In this document: positions 1-10,833 of the stretch, in pieces
Position numbering within the stretch: the first letter of the stretch is position 1
Layout of the letters: each line of letters starts with the position of its first letter
From: Candidatus Sumerlaeota bacterium
GTDB taxonomy: Bacteria; Sumerlaeota; Sumerlaeia; SLMS01; JAHLLQ01
Direction: 5' to 3'
DNA length: 50,705 nt
Assembly (NCBI GenBank): GCA_030156535.1
Contig: JASGMJ010000029.1
Span: 1 to 50,705 of the forward strand
Translations under genes and position numbers: made by a program
The notes under the pieces: generated by a model
Told to the model about the DNA's origin: nothing
Seen by the model: only the letters and a program-made list of their open reading frames with translations
Database searches by the model: none

Positions 1-1
1 G

Positions 2-1141
2 CGGTGCAACCCCCTCCCCGAAACCGCGCGCCTTCCCCAACCGGGACGCGACGCCACCCACAGACCAACAGGAAATTACAGAAGAGGCTTTACACTACTT
101 CTAGATGGCTCCATTGTTATCATTGATGATACTGAGGCATACCTCACTGCTCTTCGAGCGACTTTGGAGGGAGGCAACTATACTAATATCACAACATTCA
201 GTGACCCCATTAGGGGACTCGAGTTCCTCTTGACATCACCATGCGATTTGCTGATTCTTGACATGAACATGCCCGGCATGACCGGAATTGAACTCCTTAT
301 GGAGTTAAAGAAGGCCGGGTTTTTGGAGGACATTTTCCCCGTTCTTATTCTGTCGGGGGAGACGGACCCCAAAGTGAAGGAGACTGCACTGAAGCTTGGA
401 ACCATGGATTACCTCTCCAAGCCCTTCCGCGCCACCGAGCTCGTGCATAAAGTCAAGAATCTCCTTCGCATACGAATGCTGCATCTGGAAGTCCTCCGCC
501 ACTCAGACCTCCTTGAAGCAAGAGTTCGCGAAAGAACCCAGGACCTCTTCCTTGCACATCTGGACACCGCTCACAGACTTGCCCGTGCGGCCGAGTTCCG
601 CGACGATGATACGGGCAGACACATCCTCCGTGTTGGAACCCTGGCCTCTTCCATTAGTGCAACGCTGGACGTGGATCACGATTTTGTCTCGTCCATTTAC
701 ACGGCAGCGCAGCTGCATGACATTGGAAAAATCGCCATTCCTGACAAGATTCTCCTGAAGCCCGGCAAGCTCACGAATGAAGAATTCGAGATAATGAAAG
801 GGCACACAACCCTTGGAGCAGAGATCGTCCAGGGAAGTCCGGCGCCATTGCTCCAACTTGCCAGCGAGATTGCCCTCAGCCATCATGAAAGGTGGAACGG
901 CAAGGGCTACCCCTACGGGCTTGCGGGAGAGGAAATCCCCCTGTCCAGCCGGATAACCTCCATCGCCGATGTCTATGATGCACTAAGAAGCGAGCGCCCC
1001 TACAAGAAGGCATGGACTCATGCCGATGCCGTTTCTGAGATCCGGGCACAAAGAGGGGCAATGTTCGATCCACAAGTCGTGGATGCTTTCATGACAGTTG
1101 TGAGCTCAGCCGATTTTTTGAACTCCGAAGGTGATCGATGA
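2..1141 (+). CDS. Response regulator with HD-GYP phosphodiesterase domain (5' end not resolved)
   Basis: This is an RpfG-type protein: an N-terminal receiver followed by an HD-GYP domain, a family that usually hydrolyses cyclic di-GMP. The phospho-acceptor Asp is in the LILDMNMPG motif at about nt 260, and the receiver Lys is in SKPF near 417-428. The HD-GYP motifs are HDIGKIAIPD near 718-747 and HHERWNGKGYP near 880-912. A TTG at 164 could be a start, but the receiver acidic pair (IVIIDD, nt 113-130) lies upstream in the same frame. That frame stays open to the left edge with no ATG, GTG, TTG or CTG before 164. The true start is therefore outside the window, non-standard, or hidden by an indel. 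The stop overlaps the next start (ATGA at 1138), so it is coupled to the following kinase, its likely phosphodonor. Confidence 0.85.
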   Translation, partial: RCNPLPETARLPQPGRDATHRPTGNYRRGFTLLLDGSIVIIDDTEAYLTALRATLEGGNYTNITTFSDPIRGLEFLLTSPCDLLILDMNMPGMTGIELLMELKKAGFLEDIFPVLILSGETDPKVKETALKLGTMDYLSKPFRATELVHKVKNLLRIRMLHLEVLRHSDLLEARVRERTQDLFLAHLDTAHRLARAAEFRDDDTGRHILRVGTLASSISATLDVDHDFVSSIYTAAQLHDIGKIAIPDKILLKPGKLTNEEFEIMKGHTTLGAEIVQGSPAPLLQLASEIALSHHERWNGKGYPYGLAGEEIPLSSRITSIADVYDALRSERPYKKAWTHADAVSEIRAQRGAMFDPQVVDAFMTVVSSADFLNSEGDR

Positions 1142-4100
1142 TGAGCCTCAACATGGCAGCCCTCGCCGCAACGCGGTGGCGCGACATCTCCATGACGCGG
1201 AAGGGTGCTCTTGTCATTTGCATCCCACTTTTTGCGATTCTTCTGGCTGCGTTTTTTTCGATTTGGGCCATCAATGAAAAAACAAAAACCCTCTATTGGA
1301 TTGAGCACTCGGTTGAAGTGACGAGTGAAATAGATCACCTGAAGACCGCTACCGTTCTCTTGTGGGCCGAGCACCTGAACTTTCTGCTGCACGGCCCTGA
1401 CCGCAATCCAGCTTCCGCAAGCCTGGAAACGGAACAGTATCTCAACGAACGGATGGCGAGACTATCGGCACTGGTCTCGGACAATGCCGATCAAACTGCG
1501 GCCATCGAAAAGATTCGGGAAGCGTCAGAGGAATGGTGCGAACAGATGCATGCCCAAAGGGAGTCCGCATTGTCTGCGGGAAAGTTTCCCGTGGAGTTGC
1601 CTCGTGAGGAACTGCTCGCGCTCAATGCAAAAAACATAAACATCAATAGTATCCTCGAAAGAGCCCACCTGGAGGAGCAGCGATTACTAGACACGCGATT
1701 ACGGAAAAACGATGCGGCACGCACCCAACTCTACATTTCGACCGGCATCGTGATCATTCTGGGCCTGCTGGGGAGTTTGCTCTGTGGCGCTTTTTTCGTA
1801 TGGGAAATGGGAGGCAGACTTGCGTCGTTAACCAACTACGTGGCTACACTCGGTTCAGGCCTTGAAGGAATACCACCGGAAGAAGCCAGGGATGAAATCG
1901 GAGCGCTTGCTTCTGCATTCCACAATACCACGGAGCGCTTGCGAGATCGGGAACGTGAACTGAAGGAAGCAAAGAGTGAGCTCGAGGAGCGTTTTGCGGA
2001 AAGAGGCGCCGCTCTGCACGAGAGTGAAGTTCAGTACCGGCTGATTGTGGAAAACGTCCAGGACTATGCCATCATGACCCTGGATACCGAAGGACGCGTT
2101 TCCAGTTGGAATCGCGGTGCGACACGGATTCTGGGGTATAGCAAAGAGGAGATACTTTCGCGTCATTTCTCTTGTTTCTTTCCAAACGCGAGCACCGATT
2201 CCCAAGAACGGCCCGGCAGCCTGGAAGCTGCCAGGAAACATGGCCGTGTATTGGAAGAAGGATGGAGAGTTCGCAAGGACGGTTCACGTTTCTGGGCAAT
2301 TGTGAATATGACGGTTCTCTACGATGATGAGGGTGAGGTGCGGGGATTCATCAAGATTGTGCGCGACATTACCGAACGCATGAACAACGAGATGGAAATT
2401 GAACGATCCCGCAAGTTGCTCGACAGGACAGGTAGGATTGCAAAAGTTGGCGGTTGGGAAATAGACGTAAAAACAATGGCCATGACTTGGACTGAAGAAC
2501 TCTATCGTATCTATGAGGTCTCAGAGATCCCAAGCTTCGAAACGGCCATTGAGTACTATCCGGAAGATGTCCGCTCAACTGTTATCGAAGCAGTGCAAGA
2601 GTGCATACAAACGGGAACACCCTTTTCATTTGAATGCCCCCTCAATACGGCTCGCGGCCGGCGTATCTGGATTCAAGTGCATGGAGAAGCGGAGCTGAGA
2701 GACGGCAAGCCTTTCCGCCTCGTCGGCACTATCCAGGATACAACCGAGCGAAAAGTTTCCGAAGAGATGCTCAAACAGGCAAACTTAAAGACCGAAATAC
2801 AGCTTCACAGATTGCAGCTACTGGGAGAAATCACCAAAGCAATCGCTGGCCGCCATGACACGGTAAGCCTGTTTGGCACGATGCTTACGTATTTGCGCGA
2901 TAATTTCGGCGTTGATCTCGCTGTGATATTGCATTTCGATCGCGAAAGCGACCTTCTTGTGGTAGGCGGGCGCGTCTCGAATGATTTTGGGGAGAACACT
3001 CTACCACACTTGAAAGTTGGTGCCTTTTCCCAGCTTGGAACAAACGGTTTGAGAAGATGTCTTGATGGAGAGACTCTTTATGTTTCGAGCCTTTCTGCTG
3101 AACGCGAAGGGATCCTGGGCGATCTGGCAGTTAGCGGGTTTGGCTCAGCGATAGCGGCGCCCCTACGCAGCAACGACATGTCTCTTGGCATCCTCCTTGT
3201 CGCACGCCAGGAAGACCAGGCGTTCAATAGCACTGATTGCGAGTTCCTTACGCAACTCGGCGAGCATGCGGCACTTGCAGTGGCGCAACTCCGTCTGCTG
3301 GACAACCTGCGCCGCACGACTGAGGATTTGCGTGATGCACAGGAGCAGATGACCCAGAGGGAGCGCCTGCACGCAATGGGCGAGATGGCAAGTGGCATCG
3401 CGCACGACATCAACAACACCCTGGGGCCGGTATCGCTGCATTGTGAATTGATGCTTGAAGCAGAAGAATTGTCCGAACAGGGCCGAAAAGGGCTACAAGT
3501 CATCCTCGAGGCCATTGAGGGAGCCGCGAGCACCATTTCTCAACTCCGTGAATTTTACCGGCCCGTTGAGGATGCTCCGGTCAAGTCGGCCATCAACATG
3601 AATAAAATTGTCGAACAGGTTGTGGTTTTGGCAAAACCGCGTTGGAAGGATATTCCACAGCGCGAAGGATACCACATAGAGCTGTCCATGGATCTGTGTT
3701 CTGGAGATGCTTCCTTCCAGGGTTTCGAAGGCGATGTGCGCAATGCTCTTACCAATCTTGTGATAAACGCCTCTGATGCAATGCCTTCAGGCGGAAAACT
3801 TGGCATTCGAACACGGATCGAGGAAAAGCATATCGTATTGGAAGTCATTGATACCGGCGAAGGGATGGATGAATTTACCAAGAAGAGATGCATCGATCCT
3901 TTCTTTTCCACAAAGGGACGGCAGGGAACGGGACTAGGGCTTTCGATGGTTTATGGGGTAATGAAGAGGCACGGTGGGCTGTTTGATATTTCCAGCAAGT
4001 TGGGGCAAGGTACGACTGTTCGCCTTTCCTTTCCAATAGTTCTGCAAGAAGACTCTATTGGAATGGATACAAATCATCCTCTGCGCCCCTCGCGTGCCCT

Positions 4101-4455
4101 CCGAATTCTTTGCGTGGATGATGATCCCGCAGTCCGGAAAGCGATCGTCCTTCTCCTCGAGCATGATGGTCATTCAGTAACCGAAGTCGGAAGCGGAGCC
4201 AGCGCCTTGGCCGAGTGTTCCGCAACAGGGGAATTCGACGTCGTGCTGACGGACCTTGGGATGCCCGGCATGGATGGGAAGGCATTGGCCGTTGCTCTCA
4301 AAGCAAAATATCCGGAGATGCCTGTCATCCTTTTGACCGGCTGGGGGAGCCAGTTGCTCCACGAAGCGCCCTCGATGGAAGAGTTTACTGCCGTGCTTGC
4401 CAAGCCTCCCAGAATCAACGCAATTCGGCAGGCTCTTGCAGAGGCATGCGGCTGA
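1138..4455 (+). CDS. Membrane hybrid histidine kinase (HAMP-PAS-PAS-GAF-HisKA-HATPase-REC)
   Basis: This 1105-aa sensor kinase has membrane helices at about residues 22-46 and 198-222, enclosing a helical periplasmic sensor of about 150 residues. A HAMP region, two PAS/PAC domains (about 295-415 and 425-540) and a GAF domain (about 570-715) follow. The dimerisation box GIAHDINNTLGP carries phospho-His H756. The N box is NLVINASDAM, and the G boxes are DTGEGMD and GTGLGLSMVYG. A C-terminal receiver starts near residue 988, with acidic residues from D994 and phospho-Asp D1039 in LTDLGMPGMDG. The start overlaps the stop of the HD-GYP regulator, so the two form one transcription unit. Phosphate probably passes from H756 to D1039 or to the HD-GYP receiver. 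The signal it senses is unknown. Confidence 0.93.
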   Translation: MMSLNMAALAATRWRDISMTRKGALVICIPLFAILLAAFFSIWAINEKTKTLYWIEHSVEVTSEIDHLKTATVLLWAEHLNFLLHGPDRNPASASLETEQYLNERMARLSALVSDNADQTAAIEKIREASEEWCEQMHAQRESALSAGKFPVELPREELLALNAKNININSILERAHLEEQRLLDTRLRKNDAARTQLYISTGIVIILGLLGSLLCGAFFVWEMGGRLASLTNYVATLGSGLEGIPPEEARDEIGALASAFHNTTERLRDRERELKEAKSELEERFAERGAALHESEVQYRLIVENVQDYAIMTLDTEGRVSSWNRGATRILGYSKEEILSRHFSCFFPNASTDSQERPGSLEAARKHGRVLEEGWRVRKDGSRFWAIVNMTVLYDDEGEVRGFIKIVRDITERMNNEMEIERSRKLLDRTGRIAKVGGWEIDVKTMAMTWTEELYRIYEVSEIPSFETAIEYYPEDVRSTVIEAVQECIQTGTPFSFECPLNTARGRRIWIQVHGEAELRDGKPFRLVGTIQDTTERKVSEEMLKQANLKTEIQLHRLQLLGEITKAIAGRHDTVSLFGTMLTYLRDNFGVDLAVILHFDRESDLLVVGGRVSNDFGENTLPHLKVGAFSQLGTNGLRRCLDGETLYVSSLSAEREGILGDLAVSGFGSAIAAPLRSNDMSLGILLVARQEDQAFNSTDCEFLTQLGEHAALAVAQLRLLDNLRRTTEDLRDAQEQMTQRERLHAMGEMASGIAHDINNTLGPVSLHCELMLEAEELSEQGRKGLQVILEAIEGAASTISQLREFYRPVEDAPVKSAINMNKIVEQVVVLAKPRWKDIPQREGYHIELSMDLCSGDASFQGFEGDVRNALTNLVINASDAMPSGGKLGIRTRIEEKHIVLEVIDTGEGMDEFTKKRCIDPFFSTKGRQGTGLGLSMVYGVMKRHGGLFDISSKLGQGTTVRLSFPIVLQEDSIGMDTNHPLRPSRALRILCVDDDPAVRKAIVLLLEHDGHSVTEVGSGASALAECSATGEFDVVLTDLGMPGMDGKALAVALKAKYPEMPVILLTGWGSQLLHEAPSMEEFTAVLAKPPRINAIRQALAEACG

Positions 4456-4500
4456 GCGTTTTGTCTGCGCCAGGGGTTCTGCCGGCCGAATCCGATGCCC

Positions 4501-4803
4501 CTAGTCCAAAGCCGCCTGCACTGCTTTTACCAGCGAGTTGATCCTGAATGGCTTCTCCAGAAATCCATACCCCCCATTGCCACCGAAGAGTTCTCCGGAA
4601 GCATCCTCGCTGTAGCCGCTCATCAGGATAATCTTCTGGTTCGGCGCCACGGTTCGTATCTCGGATGCCATTTCCAGACCGTTCAGATTCGGCATCGTCA
4701 GATCCGACAGAACGAGCCTGTACTGCTCCGGTTCGCTGGCCAGGAACTTTTCCAGGCCTTCCTTTCCGTCTGCTGCCGTGTCGACGTCGAAGCCGAATTC
4801 CGC
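4501..4803 (-). pseudogene. Out-of-frame 3' half of the C-terminal receiver of the upstream kinase
   Basis: This stretch encodes the rest of a receiver domain, one frame away from the kinase gene that runs into it. It reads [15 protein letters not shown], then [15 protein letters not shown] with the phospho-Asp, then IILMSGYSED, and GFLEKPF with the conserved Lys. It ends at a TAG at 4501-4503. The upstream frame supplies the first strand and acidic residues ([17 protein letters not shown]). Adding one base within nt 4800-4803 would give ILREFGFDV and restore one continuous receiver. The cause is either a single-base deletion in the organism or a sequencing error. Confidence 0.75.
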
Positions 4804-6464
4804 AGGATCATGGCGACGGACGAGCGCACCGATTCCTGGTCGTCGACGACGAGGACTTTTCCCTCTCCGCGCCACCCGGCTGTCTTGGAAGGAGCAGGCT
4901 TTGAGGCGGGCGCAGCCGCTTCAGAGGGCCTGAAGAGGAGGCGGAACTTCGTTCCGACTCCCGGCTCGGAGTCGAGCAGCAAGGCGGCATTGTGGCTCCT
5001 GATGATTCCCAGGACGGTGGCCAGCCCGAGCCCACGGCCGTGGAACTTCGTGGTGAAGAACGGATCGAAGATCCGGCCAAGTACTTCCGGCGGGATGCCG
5101 CACCCCGTGTCGGCAACTTCAAGAATTGCGTGCTCGCCGGGGGGAAGATCGTTGCCGATTCGCGCTTGGGCCAGTTCCTTCGCTTCAACGCGGCGGCGGC
5201 TCGTCCGGACGGTGATGGTTCCCCCGCCGGCCTTCATGGCCTCGGCTGCATTGAGCACCAGGTTCATGACCACCTGCTGCATCTGACTCGCGTCGGCTTG
5301 GATGCAGCCGATGTCTTCCCCCAAGTCCAAGGCTACGGACGCGACGCTGCTCGTCGAAAGATGGAGCAACCGGACGGTTTCTCCGACAAGTCGGTTCAGG
5401 TCGACTGCGACGACCTGCCCCGTTCCCTTGCCAGCATAGGCCAACATCTGGCGGCACAAGCCCGCGGCCTGCTCCGAGGCGGTGAGAATCCTGTCCAAGC
5501 ATTCCTTCGTATCCTCGTCCACCGAGGAGAGCTCTAGGCACATCGACGCGTTGGTCTGGACGGCGGCCATCAGGTTGTTGAAATCGTGGGCAATTCCGCC
5601 GGCCATGACGCCGAGGCTTTCGAGTCGCTGGGCCTCGTACATTTTTTGTTCGAGCTTCTGGCGTTCTTCCTGGCTGCGTTTGACTTCAGACCTGTCGCGG
5701 AAGATCACGACGACTCCGATGATGGTGTCAGCGCTGTCCCTGATCGGTGCAACGCTGTCGTCGATGGGAAGAAGGCTCCCGTCCTTGGTGTGCAGTACGT
5801 AGCCTTCCGTCAGATGGAATGTTACTCCCGATGAACTGACCTTTTCGAAGAGGTTGCCGAGGGGATCACTGCCATCTTCTCGTGAAACCCGGAAGACGTC
5901 GGCGAGGCGCATGCCGATGGCTTCGCGCCTGCTCCATCCCGTGAGCAGTTCCGCCGACGCGTTCAGGAAGGAGATGCGTCCGGCGTGGTCAGTGGCGATC
6001 ACGGCGTCGCCGATACTCCCCAGCGCGGCGGTCAGCCATGCTTCCATGTCGCGGGTGCGCTTCTCGGCGGCATGGCGAAATGCGGCCATCGCGATGGTCG
6101 CACGCAGTTCGGTCTCCTCGAACGGCTTTACGACGTAGCCGAACGGTTCGCTGCCGCCAGCCTCATTCAGGGTTTTGCTGTCGCTGTGTGCGGTTACGAA
6201 GACGGCCGGGATGTCGAGACGGCGGCGCAGGTGGTTCGCCACGTCGATACCGGTCAGCTTTCCCTTCAGGTGGATGTCCAGCAGCGCGAGGTCCGGTTTC
6301 TGGCGATCCGCGACGGCAATGGCCTCTTCCGCGGTGTCCACGACAGCGATCACCTCGTGCCCCAGATTGGCCAGAGTATCGCGCAGGTCTTCCGCCGTCA
6401 GTGCCTCGTCTTCCGCAACGAGGATCTTCTTTGCAGTGCCGCTTGGGTTCGTCGTTGTCATCAT
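4698..6464 (-). CDS. Hybrid histidine kinase, REC-PAS-HisKA-HATPase-REC, C-terminal receiver frameshifted
   Basis: This is a soluble signalling protein with no membrane segment. An N-terminal receiver covers about residues 12-130 (acidic E18/D19, phospho-Asp D63 in LLDIHLKG, Lys K113 in VKPF). A PAS domain spans about 143-260, and a HisKA box [10 protein letters not shown] carries H293. The ATPase motifs are [18 protein letters not shown] and [12 protein letters not shown] second receiver begins with [10 protein letters not shown] but leaves frame after MILR and ends in unrelated residues; the true continuation lies in another frame down to 4501. The start overlaps the stop of the large PAS kinase (6461-6464), so the two are co-transcribed and probably form a relay: membrane kinase to receiver 1. 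If the frameshift is real, kinase activity should survive but the terminal receiver would be lost. Confidence 0.9.
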   Translation of the reverse strand: MMTTTNPSGTAKKILVAEDEALTAEDLRDTLANLGHEVIAVVDTAEEAIAVADRQKPDLALLDIHLKGKLTGIDVANHLRRRLDIPAVFVTAHSDSKTLNEAGGSEPFGYVVKPFEETELRATIAMAAFRHAAEKRTRDMEAWLTAALGSIGDAVIATDHAGRISFLNASAELLTGWSRREAIGMRLADVFRVSREDGSDPLGNLFEKVSSSGVTFHLTEGYVLHTKDGSLLPIDDSVAPIRDSADTIIGVVVIFRDRSEVKRSQEERQKLEQKMYEAQRLESLGVMAGGIAHDFNNLMAAVQTNASMCLELSSVDEDTKECLDRILTASEQAAGLCRQMLAYAGKGTGQVVAVDLNRLVGETVRLLHLSTSSVASVALDLGEDIGCIQADASQMQQVVMNLVLNAAEAMKAGGGTITVRTSRRRVEAKELAQARIGNDLPPGEHAILEVADTGCGIPPEVLGRIFDPFFTTKFHGRGLGLATVLGIIRSHNAALLLDSEPGVGTKFRLLFRPSEAAAPASKPAPSKTAGWRGEGKVLVVDDQESVRSSVAMILRNSASTSTRQQTERKAWKSSWPANRSSTGSFCRI

Positions 6465-9400
6465 TCATTCTCCGCGCGGCTTTTTGTCGATGTCGTGACT
6501 GTGAACACCGCTCCGTTCTCGAATCCGATGTGCAACTGTCCGTCCAGTTGGCGGACAAGGCTGCGGACGAGACGGACTCCCAGTGAGGTCGTTGTCTCCG
6601 GATCGAAATCCGGCGGAACGCCGGGCCCGTCATCAGATACCCGCAGAGTCACACTTGCCCCCGTCCTCTGCAATCCAATTGACACGGTGCATTTTGTGCG
6701 GCTGCCAAAACTGTGTTTCATCGCATTGCTCAGGAGTTCGTTCGCGATGAGGCCCAGGGGGATCGCCGTGTCGATGTCGACCTCCACGGGGGCGAGGTCC
6801 CGGACAAGGACCACTTGGTGCTCGGAGGACGAATACCCCCGCAGGAGAAGAGTGGCGAGCTGGTTGAGGTGTTCAACGAAGTCGATCGAGGCGAGGTTTC
6901 CCTTCCGGTAGAGCTGCTCGTGCACCATGGCCATCGACTGCACGCGCGTGCGGCAATCCGCGAATGCCCTGCGGTGCTCCGACTCGCCCAGCTGGTTTTC
7001 CTGCAGCCGCAGCAGGGAAGAAACGACCTGCAGGTTGTTCTTCACCCGGTGGTGGATCTCCTTCAGCAGGGTTTCCTTTTCCTCCAGCGACTGCCGCAGG
7101 AAGTTCTCCATCTCCTTGCGCTTCGTAATGTCCTCGGTATACATGATCATTCCGCCGATCGCCCCGTTCGCTCTGTACCACGGACGATTTTCCCAGCGCA
7201 GCCATTGTGCCGATCCGTCGGCCCGCTCGAAGGGCTCCTCGTCGCGCATTTCCACGCTGCCGGCGAGGTTGCGTCGATGAATCTCCTTCCATTTTTCCGG
7301 GATCTCGGGGAATACGTCGTAGTGCGACCGGCCGACGACCTGCTGGCCCTGCAAGTGGTAGTCCGTGAGCCATCGCTGCGTCGCCGCGAGATACCGCATG
7401 TCGGTGTCGAACATGGCAACGGCTGCAGGAGCGTGTTCAATGAAGGCCTCAAGGCGTGCCTGCGTCTCGCCGAGCGCGCGCACCAGCTTGGCCCGGGCGG
7501 CCGAGGCCTGCTTGCGGGCGGTAATGTCCTCCACGATGGCCACATAGTGCAGCGGCGAACCGTCGGCCTCGCGGACCATTGAAGCGCTCAGCCGCACCCA
7601 CACCGTCTCGCCATCCTTGCGAATGTAGCGCTTTTCCATCTGGTAGTGCCCAATCCGTCCCTCCCGGAGATCGCGTGCGAGGCTAACGTCCGCATCGATA
7701 TCGTCGGGATGGGTGATGTCCTGGAACGTGAGACGGACGAGCTCCTCCTCGGTGTAGCCGACGATATCACACATCGCACGGTTCATCTCCAGCCACTCTC
7801 CGCCCAATCCAATGAGGGCCATGCCGATGGCAGAGTGTTCGAAGGCTCCCCGAAACTGCTGCTCACTCTTGCGCACGGCCTGCAGCGATTCCTCCAGCGC
7901 CGTCGCGTCCATGTTGGTGCCCAGCATGCCAACCACTTCGCCTGCTGCGTTCCGGCGGACGAATCCGTGTGCATGAATGAAGCGAATTCGTCCATCCGGC
8001 AAAAGGATGCGAAACGATGTGTCCAACGTTCCGTCGCCGTGCAGGGCAGCCTGCAGTGCTTCTTCGGCGTGCGTCCGGTCCTCGGGGAGGATTGCGTCGC
8101 GCCACGTTGCGTAGGTCTCACTGGCGCCAGTCGGTTCGACGCCAAACATGTCGTACATGCGCTCGTCCCAGACGAGCGTTCCATCAGTGACAGTCCATTC
8201 CCAGATACCGACACCCGCGGCGCTGACCGCCAGTTCCATTCGCTCGCGCACAGTGTCCAGTTCCCGCTCCGCCGCCTTGCGCGCTGTGACATCACGGATT
8301 GCCGCAGCCACCAGAGAGCTTGACTCGGAAACAAACGGACTCAGGCTGATTTCGACCGGAAAGCGAGAGCCGTCCTTGCGCAGTCCGAACAGCTCGCTGT
8401 TCCGGTCGCCCATCATGCGGGGCTCCGGAGCCTCCAGATAGCTGGAGCGCAATTCCTCGTGCACACCGCGTTTTTCGGCGGGCATCAGTGCCTCGACAGG
8501 CTTGCCAACCAATCCGCCCGAATCGTAGCCGAAGACTTCCTCCGCCCTCTTGTTCGCGAGCATGATGACGCCCGACGCGTCCACGATGATGAGGGCATCC
8601 GGCGCAAACTCAAACAGATCGGAGAATTGGCGCTGTGCAGCGCGGGCAGCGCGCTCGGCCTCGCCTGCTTCCTTGGCATGACGAGCCGCCCTGTCCCAGG
8701 CCCGCGCTGCGAATGCCGACAGGGCCGCCAGTCCCAGACCCGTCAGCAGAAGAAGGATCGGCAATCCGGTGCGATGCTGCGAGATGGCCTCCGGCGTTGG
8801 CCGAATGGTGATCGTCCACGGCGCCACATGCGTTTCGAGCCCCACGCTATAGGTGGGCAGGGACGTTCCTCCTTCCTCATGTGCCTCGATTCCGAATGAC
8901 GGTGCGCTGTCGTCTCCGAAACGGACACCGGCTTCGAATCCCCGATAGGCGAGTTCATCGACAACGGCTCGGCAGAGTTCGCGCGCATCGCTGACAGCGA
9001 GTAGGACATTGCCAGAGACTCCTTCGTCTCCGAGCGGCAATGCGACCGCAAGGTGCGAGACTCCATCCGCAGAAACGAAAGCTTCGACTTGGGCGCGGGA
9101 GGCTTCTCCACCGCCCAACTCCGCAATCCCCTCTCCGGCGATTGTGCCGAGGATGGCCTCCGCCGCAAAACCGTCGCTGTCCTGACGCAACTCTTCCCAA
9201 CGCACGACGCCGGCGTCGTCAATCCATGCGAGAGACTCCAGGCCGGGCAAGTCTGTGATGTAGGCTCGTGCGTCGCTGCGCCACTGAATCTCCGGTGTTC
9301 CCTGCGCAATGCGCCAGCGATGCACCATCCGATCCAGAGCCAGGGTCCTCTCCTGCAGGCGAATTTCCAGGTTCTTGGCAGCCCAGCTTCCCTCTGCTTC

Positions 9401-10141
9401 CAGATTGCGAAGCAGATGCAGCTGCTCCAGCCGCAGTGTTCCTTCCCAAAGGAGGAGGGCGAAGATGGCAAAGCCTGTCGTCACCAAAACCCCGATCAAT
9501 CGGATTCGTTCCGAGGCCCGCTCCGCTCCGAACGGTTGAGCGAGCGCAACGATGCCCGTACCCAACAGCAGATGACCAACTGCCGTATGAACGGCCATTG
9601 GGATGAATGAACCCCACGCGAACAGTGTACGCAGCTCCGCCAGATAGCCCACGATCGCAACCACACCCAGGGTCGCATCGGCGACCCCGAGCAAGCTGAC
9701 GATGTACACCCCTTTTCCCGCCGTCAATCTGCAGCCGTGGAGGAACAGAGCGCTCCCCGTGATGATGAATGCCACTGCCGTCGAGACAGCCATCCTTCCT
9801 GGGTAGGCAGTGCCCGCCATGTTCCAGTCCATACCGGACAAGCGGTCGATCCTTGCATCGTATCCGAAGAGAAACTGGCCGAGTGTCACGGCCGCAAAGA
9901 TTGCCACGAAGGCACCAATCCACGCGCCAACTCGTTTTCTTTCCATCGCTCCAGCCAGCAGCGCGGCGCCGGAAAGCACAAAGAGCACGGCCGTATTGTA
10001 CTGCATGGCGGACCAGGAAGGATGCAGCTGGACAAGCAGTTTGGAGTGGGCATGCCACCCCCCCACAACGGCAGACCCGGAGGCCAGTACGGCTATGGCC
10101 GCGACGGCGGAAAACCTCTTCGATGGTGTGTCGGGCAACAT
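6461..10141 (-). CDS. Membrane sensor histidine kinase with four PAS domains and a HisKA_2-type core
   Basis: This 1226-aa kinase begins with about six membrane helices in its first 215 residues, then a helix near 217-235. An extracytoplasmic CHASE-like region (about 236-460) and another helix near 462-482 follow. Four PAS domains are visible, beginning near 505 ([16 protein letters not shown]), 640 (AAGVGIWEW), 765 ([15 protein letters not shown]) and 895 ([15 protein letters not shown]). The kinase core is of the HisKA_2 kind, with [20 protein letters not shown] (His pair H1030/H1031), followed by a C-terminal HATPase with [13 protein letters not shown] and [10 protein letters not shown]. 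HisKA_2 kinases usually signal to stand-alone or hybrid receivers. Here the next gene starts inside this stop codon (ATGA) and opens with a receiver, making it the natural partner. Confidence 0.92.
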   Translation of the reverse strand: MLPDTPSKRFSAVAAIAVLASGSAVVGGWHAHSKLLVQLHPSWSAMQYNTAVLFVLSGAALLAGAMERKRVGAWIGAFVAIFAAVTLGQFLFGYDARIDRLSGMDWNMAGTAYPGRMAVSTAVAFIITGSALFLHGCRLTAGKGVYIVSLLGVADATLGVVAIVGYLAELRTLFAWGSFIPMAVHTAVGHLLLGTGIVALAQPFGAERASERIRLIGVLVTTGFAIFALLLWEGTLRLEQLHLLRNLEAEGSWAAKNLEIRLQERTLALDRMVHRWRIAQGTPEIQWRSDARAYITDLPGLESLAWIDDAGVVRWEELRQDSDGFAAEAILGTIAGEGIAELGGGEASRAQVEAFVSADGVSHLAVALPLGDEGVSGNVLLAVSDARELCRAVVDELAYRGFEAGVRFGDDSAPSFGIEAHEEGGTSLPTYSVGLETHVAPWTITIRPTPEAISQHRTGLPILLLLTGLGLAALSAFAARAWDRAARHAKEAGEAERAARAAQRQFSDLFEFAPDALIIVDASGVIMLANKRAEEVFGYDSGGLVGKPVEALMPAEKRGVHEELRSSYLEAPEPRMMGDRNSELFGLRKDGSRFPVEISLSPFVSESSSLVAAAIRDVTARKAAERELDTVRERMELAVSAAGVGIWEWTVTDGTLVWDERMYDMFGVEPTGASETYATWRDAILPEDRTHAEEALQAALHGDGTLDTSFRILLPDGRIRFIHAHGFVRRNAAGEVVGMLGTNMDATALEESLQAVRKSEQQFRGAFEHSAIGMALIGLGGEWLEMNRAMCDIVGYTEEELVRLTFQDITHPDDIDADVSLARDLREGRIGHYQMEKRYIRKDGETVWVRLSASMVREADGSPLHYVAIVEDITARKQASAARAKLVRALGETQARLEAFIEHAPAAVAMFDTDMRYLAATQRWLTDYHLQGQQVVGRSHYDVFPEIPEKWKEIHRRNLAGSVEMRDEEPFERADGSAQWLRWENRPWYRANGAIGGMIMYTEDITKRKEMENFLRQSLEEKETLLKEIHHRVKNNLQVVSSLLRLQENQLGESEHRRAFADCRTRVQSMAMVHEQLYRKGNLASIDFVEHLNQLATLLLRGYSSSEHQVVLVRDLAPVEVDIDTAIPLGLIANELLSNAMKHSFGSRTKCTVSIGLQRTGASVTLRVSDDGPGVPPDFDPETTTSLGVRLVRSLVRQLDGQLHIGFENGAVFTVTTSTKSRAENE

Positions 10142-10606
10142 GGCAATCCCTTCTGATTGGGCCGCGCGAGCAGGATGCGTGGAAGAAACGCTACGGCTTC
10201 ACGCTCCTTCCGGCGATGAGGCAAACGGCATGGGCACTTCGCCGGGCTGGACGAAGGGCGGCGACGGCGCGGAAACACTGCCCCCGAGCACCATCCAAAT
10301 CGCCGGAATCAGCACCTCCCCAATCAGACGACTGCCGCCACGCGCCACCATGCACTTCCGACGCAACAATCTGGCCCCGTAGAGCCAGCCCTAATGACAA
10401 AACGCCCGATGGCTGGAAACGAGTCAACCTGATAAGCTGTACTTGTAATAACGTGAGGAATAAACTTATTCTGCGGCGGCTTTGATCCAGTGAGCAGAAA
10501 CCCTCCGGCTGCATCGTAGCAGGCGGGACGAGGGCAAATCTGCATACCCGGTCTTGATCGCTGCCCCAGCCCACCAAACTGAAAACTGGCTACTGAAAAC
10601 CAAAGA
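10142..10606. other. Non-coding stretch upstream of the PAS kinase; contains a small dyad
   Basis: No convincing gene is seen between the kinase start at 10141 and the ars operon terminator near 10607. A 6-bp dyad with a 2-bp centre (GAATAA-AC-TTATTC, 10458-10471) lies in a locally AT-rich patch and could be a regulator site. No clear sigma70-type promoter stands out. Confidence 0.35.
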
Positions 10607-10641
10607 CTTCTCCCGGAGCCGTATCACGGATCCGGGAGAAG
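10607..10641 (-). terminator. Rho-independent-type terminator of the arsenic operon
   Basis: CTTCTCCCGGA at 10607-10617 pairs perfectly with TCCGGGAGAAG at 10631-10641. The loop can form three further pairs (CCG/CGG). Read on the minus strand, the hairpin is followed by a T-rich stretch (TCTTTGGTTTTC). It lies about 190 bp beyond the acr3 stop with no gene between. Confidence 0.65.
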
Positions 10642-10833
10642 CACAGCCTTCAGGATGATTTGTTCTCTAAGGGTTTGCCGTCGAGAAAGCTACAATGAAT
10701 GCCAGGCAAGTTCCAGCCCGCGAGAAACCAGCAGTAGAGCAGGAAGGATGCTTTTCTCTCCGGGCCCTGTGCCAGGTTCGCTCCCCGGCCAGCACGTGGA
10801 ACCATCGCGCGCCTGCGGAAAGCATGACGGAGT

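Noticed and set aside
10579..10602. Short direct repeat ACTGAAAAC twice, 16 bp apart
   Set aside because: It is too short and isolated to call an element; it lies next to the ars terminator and may be chance.
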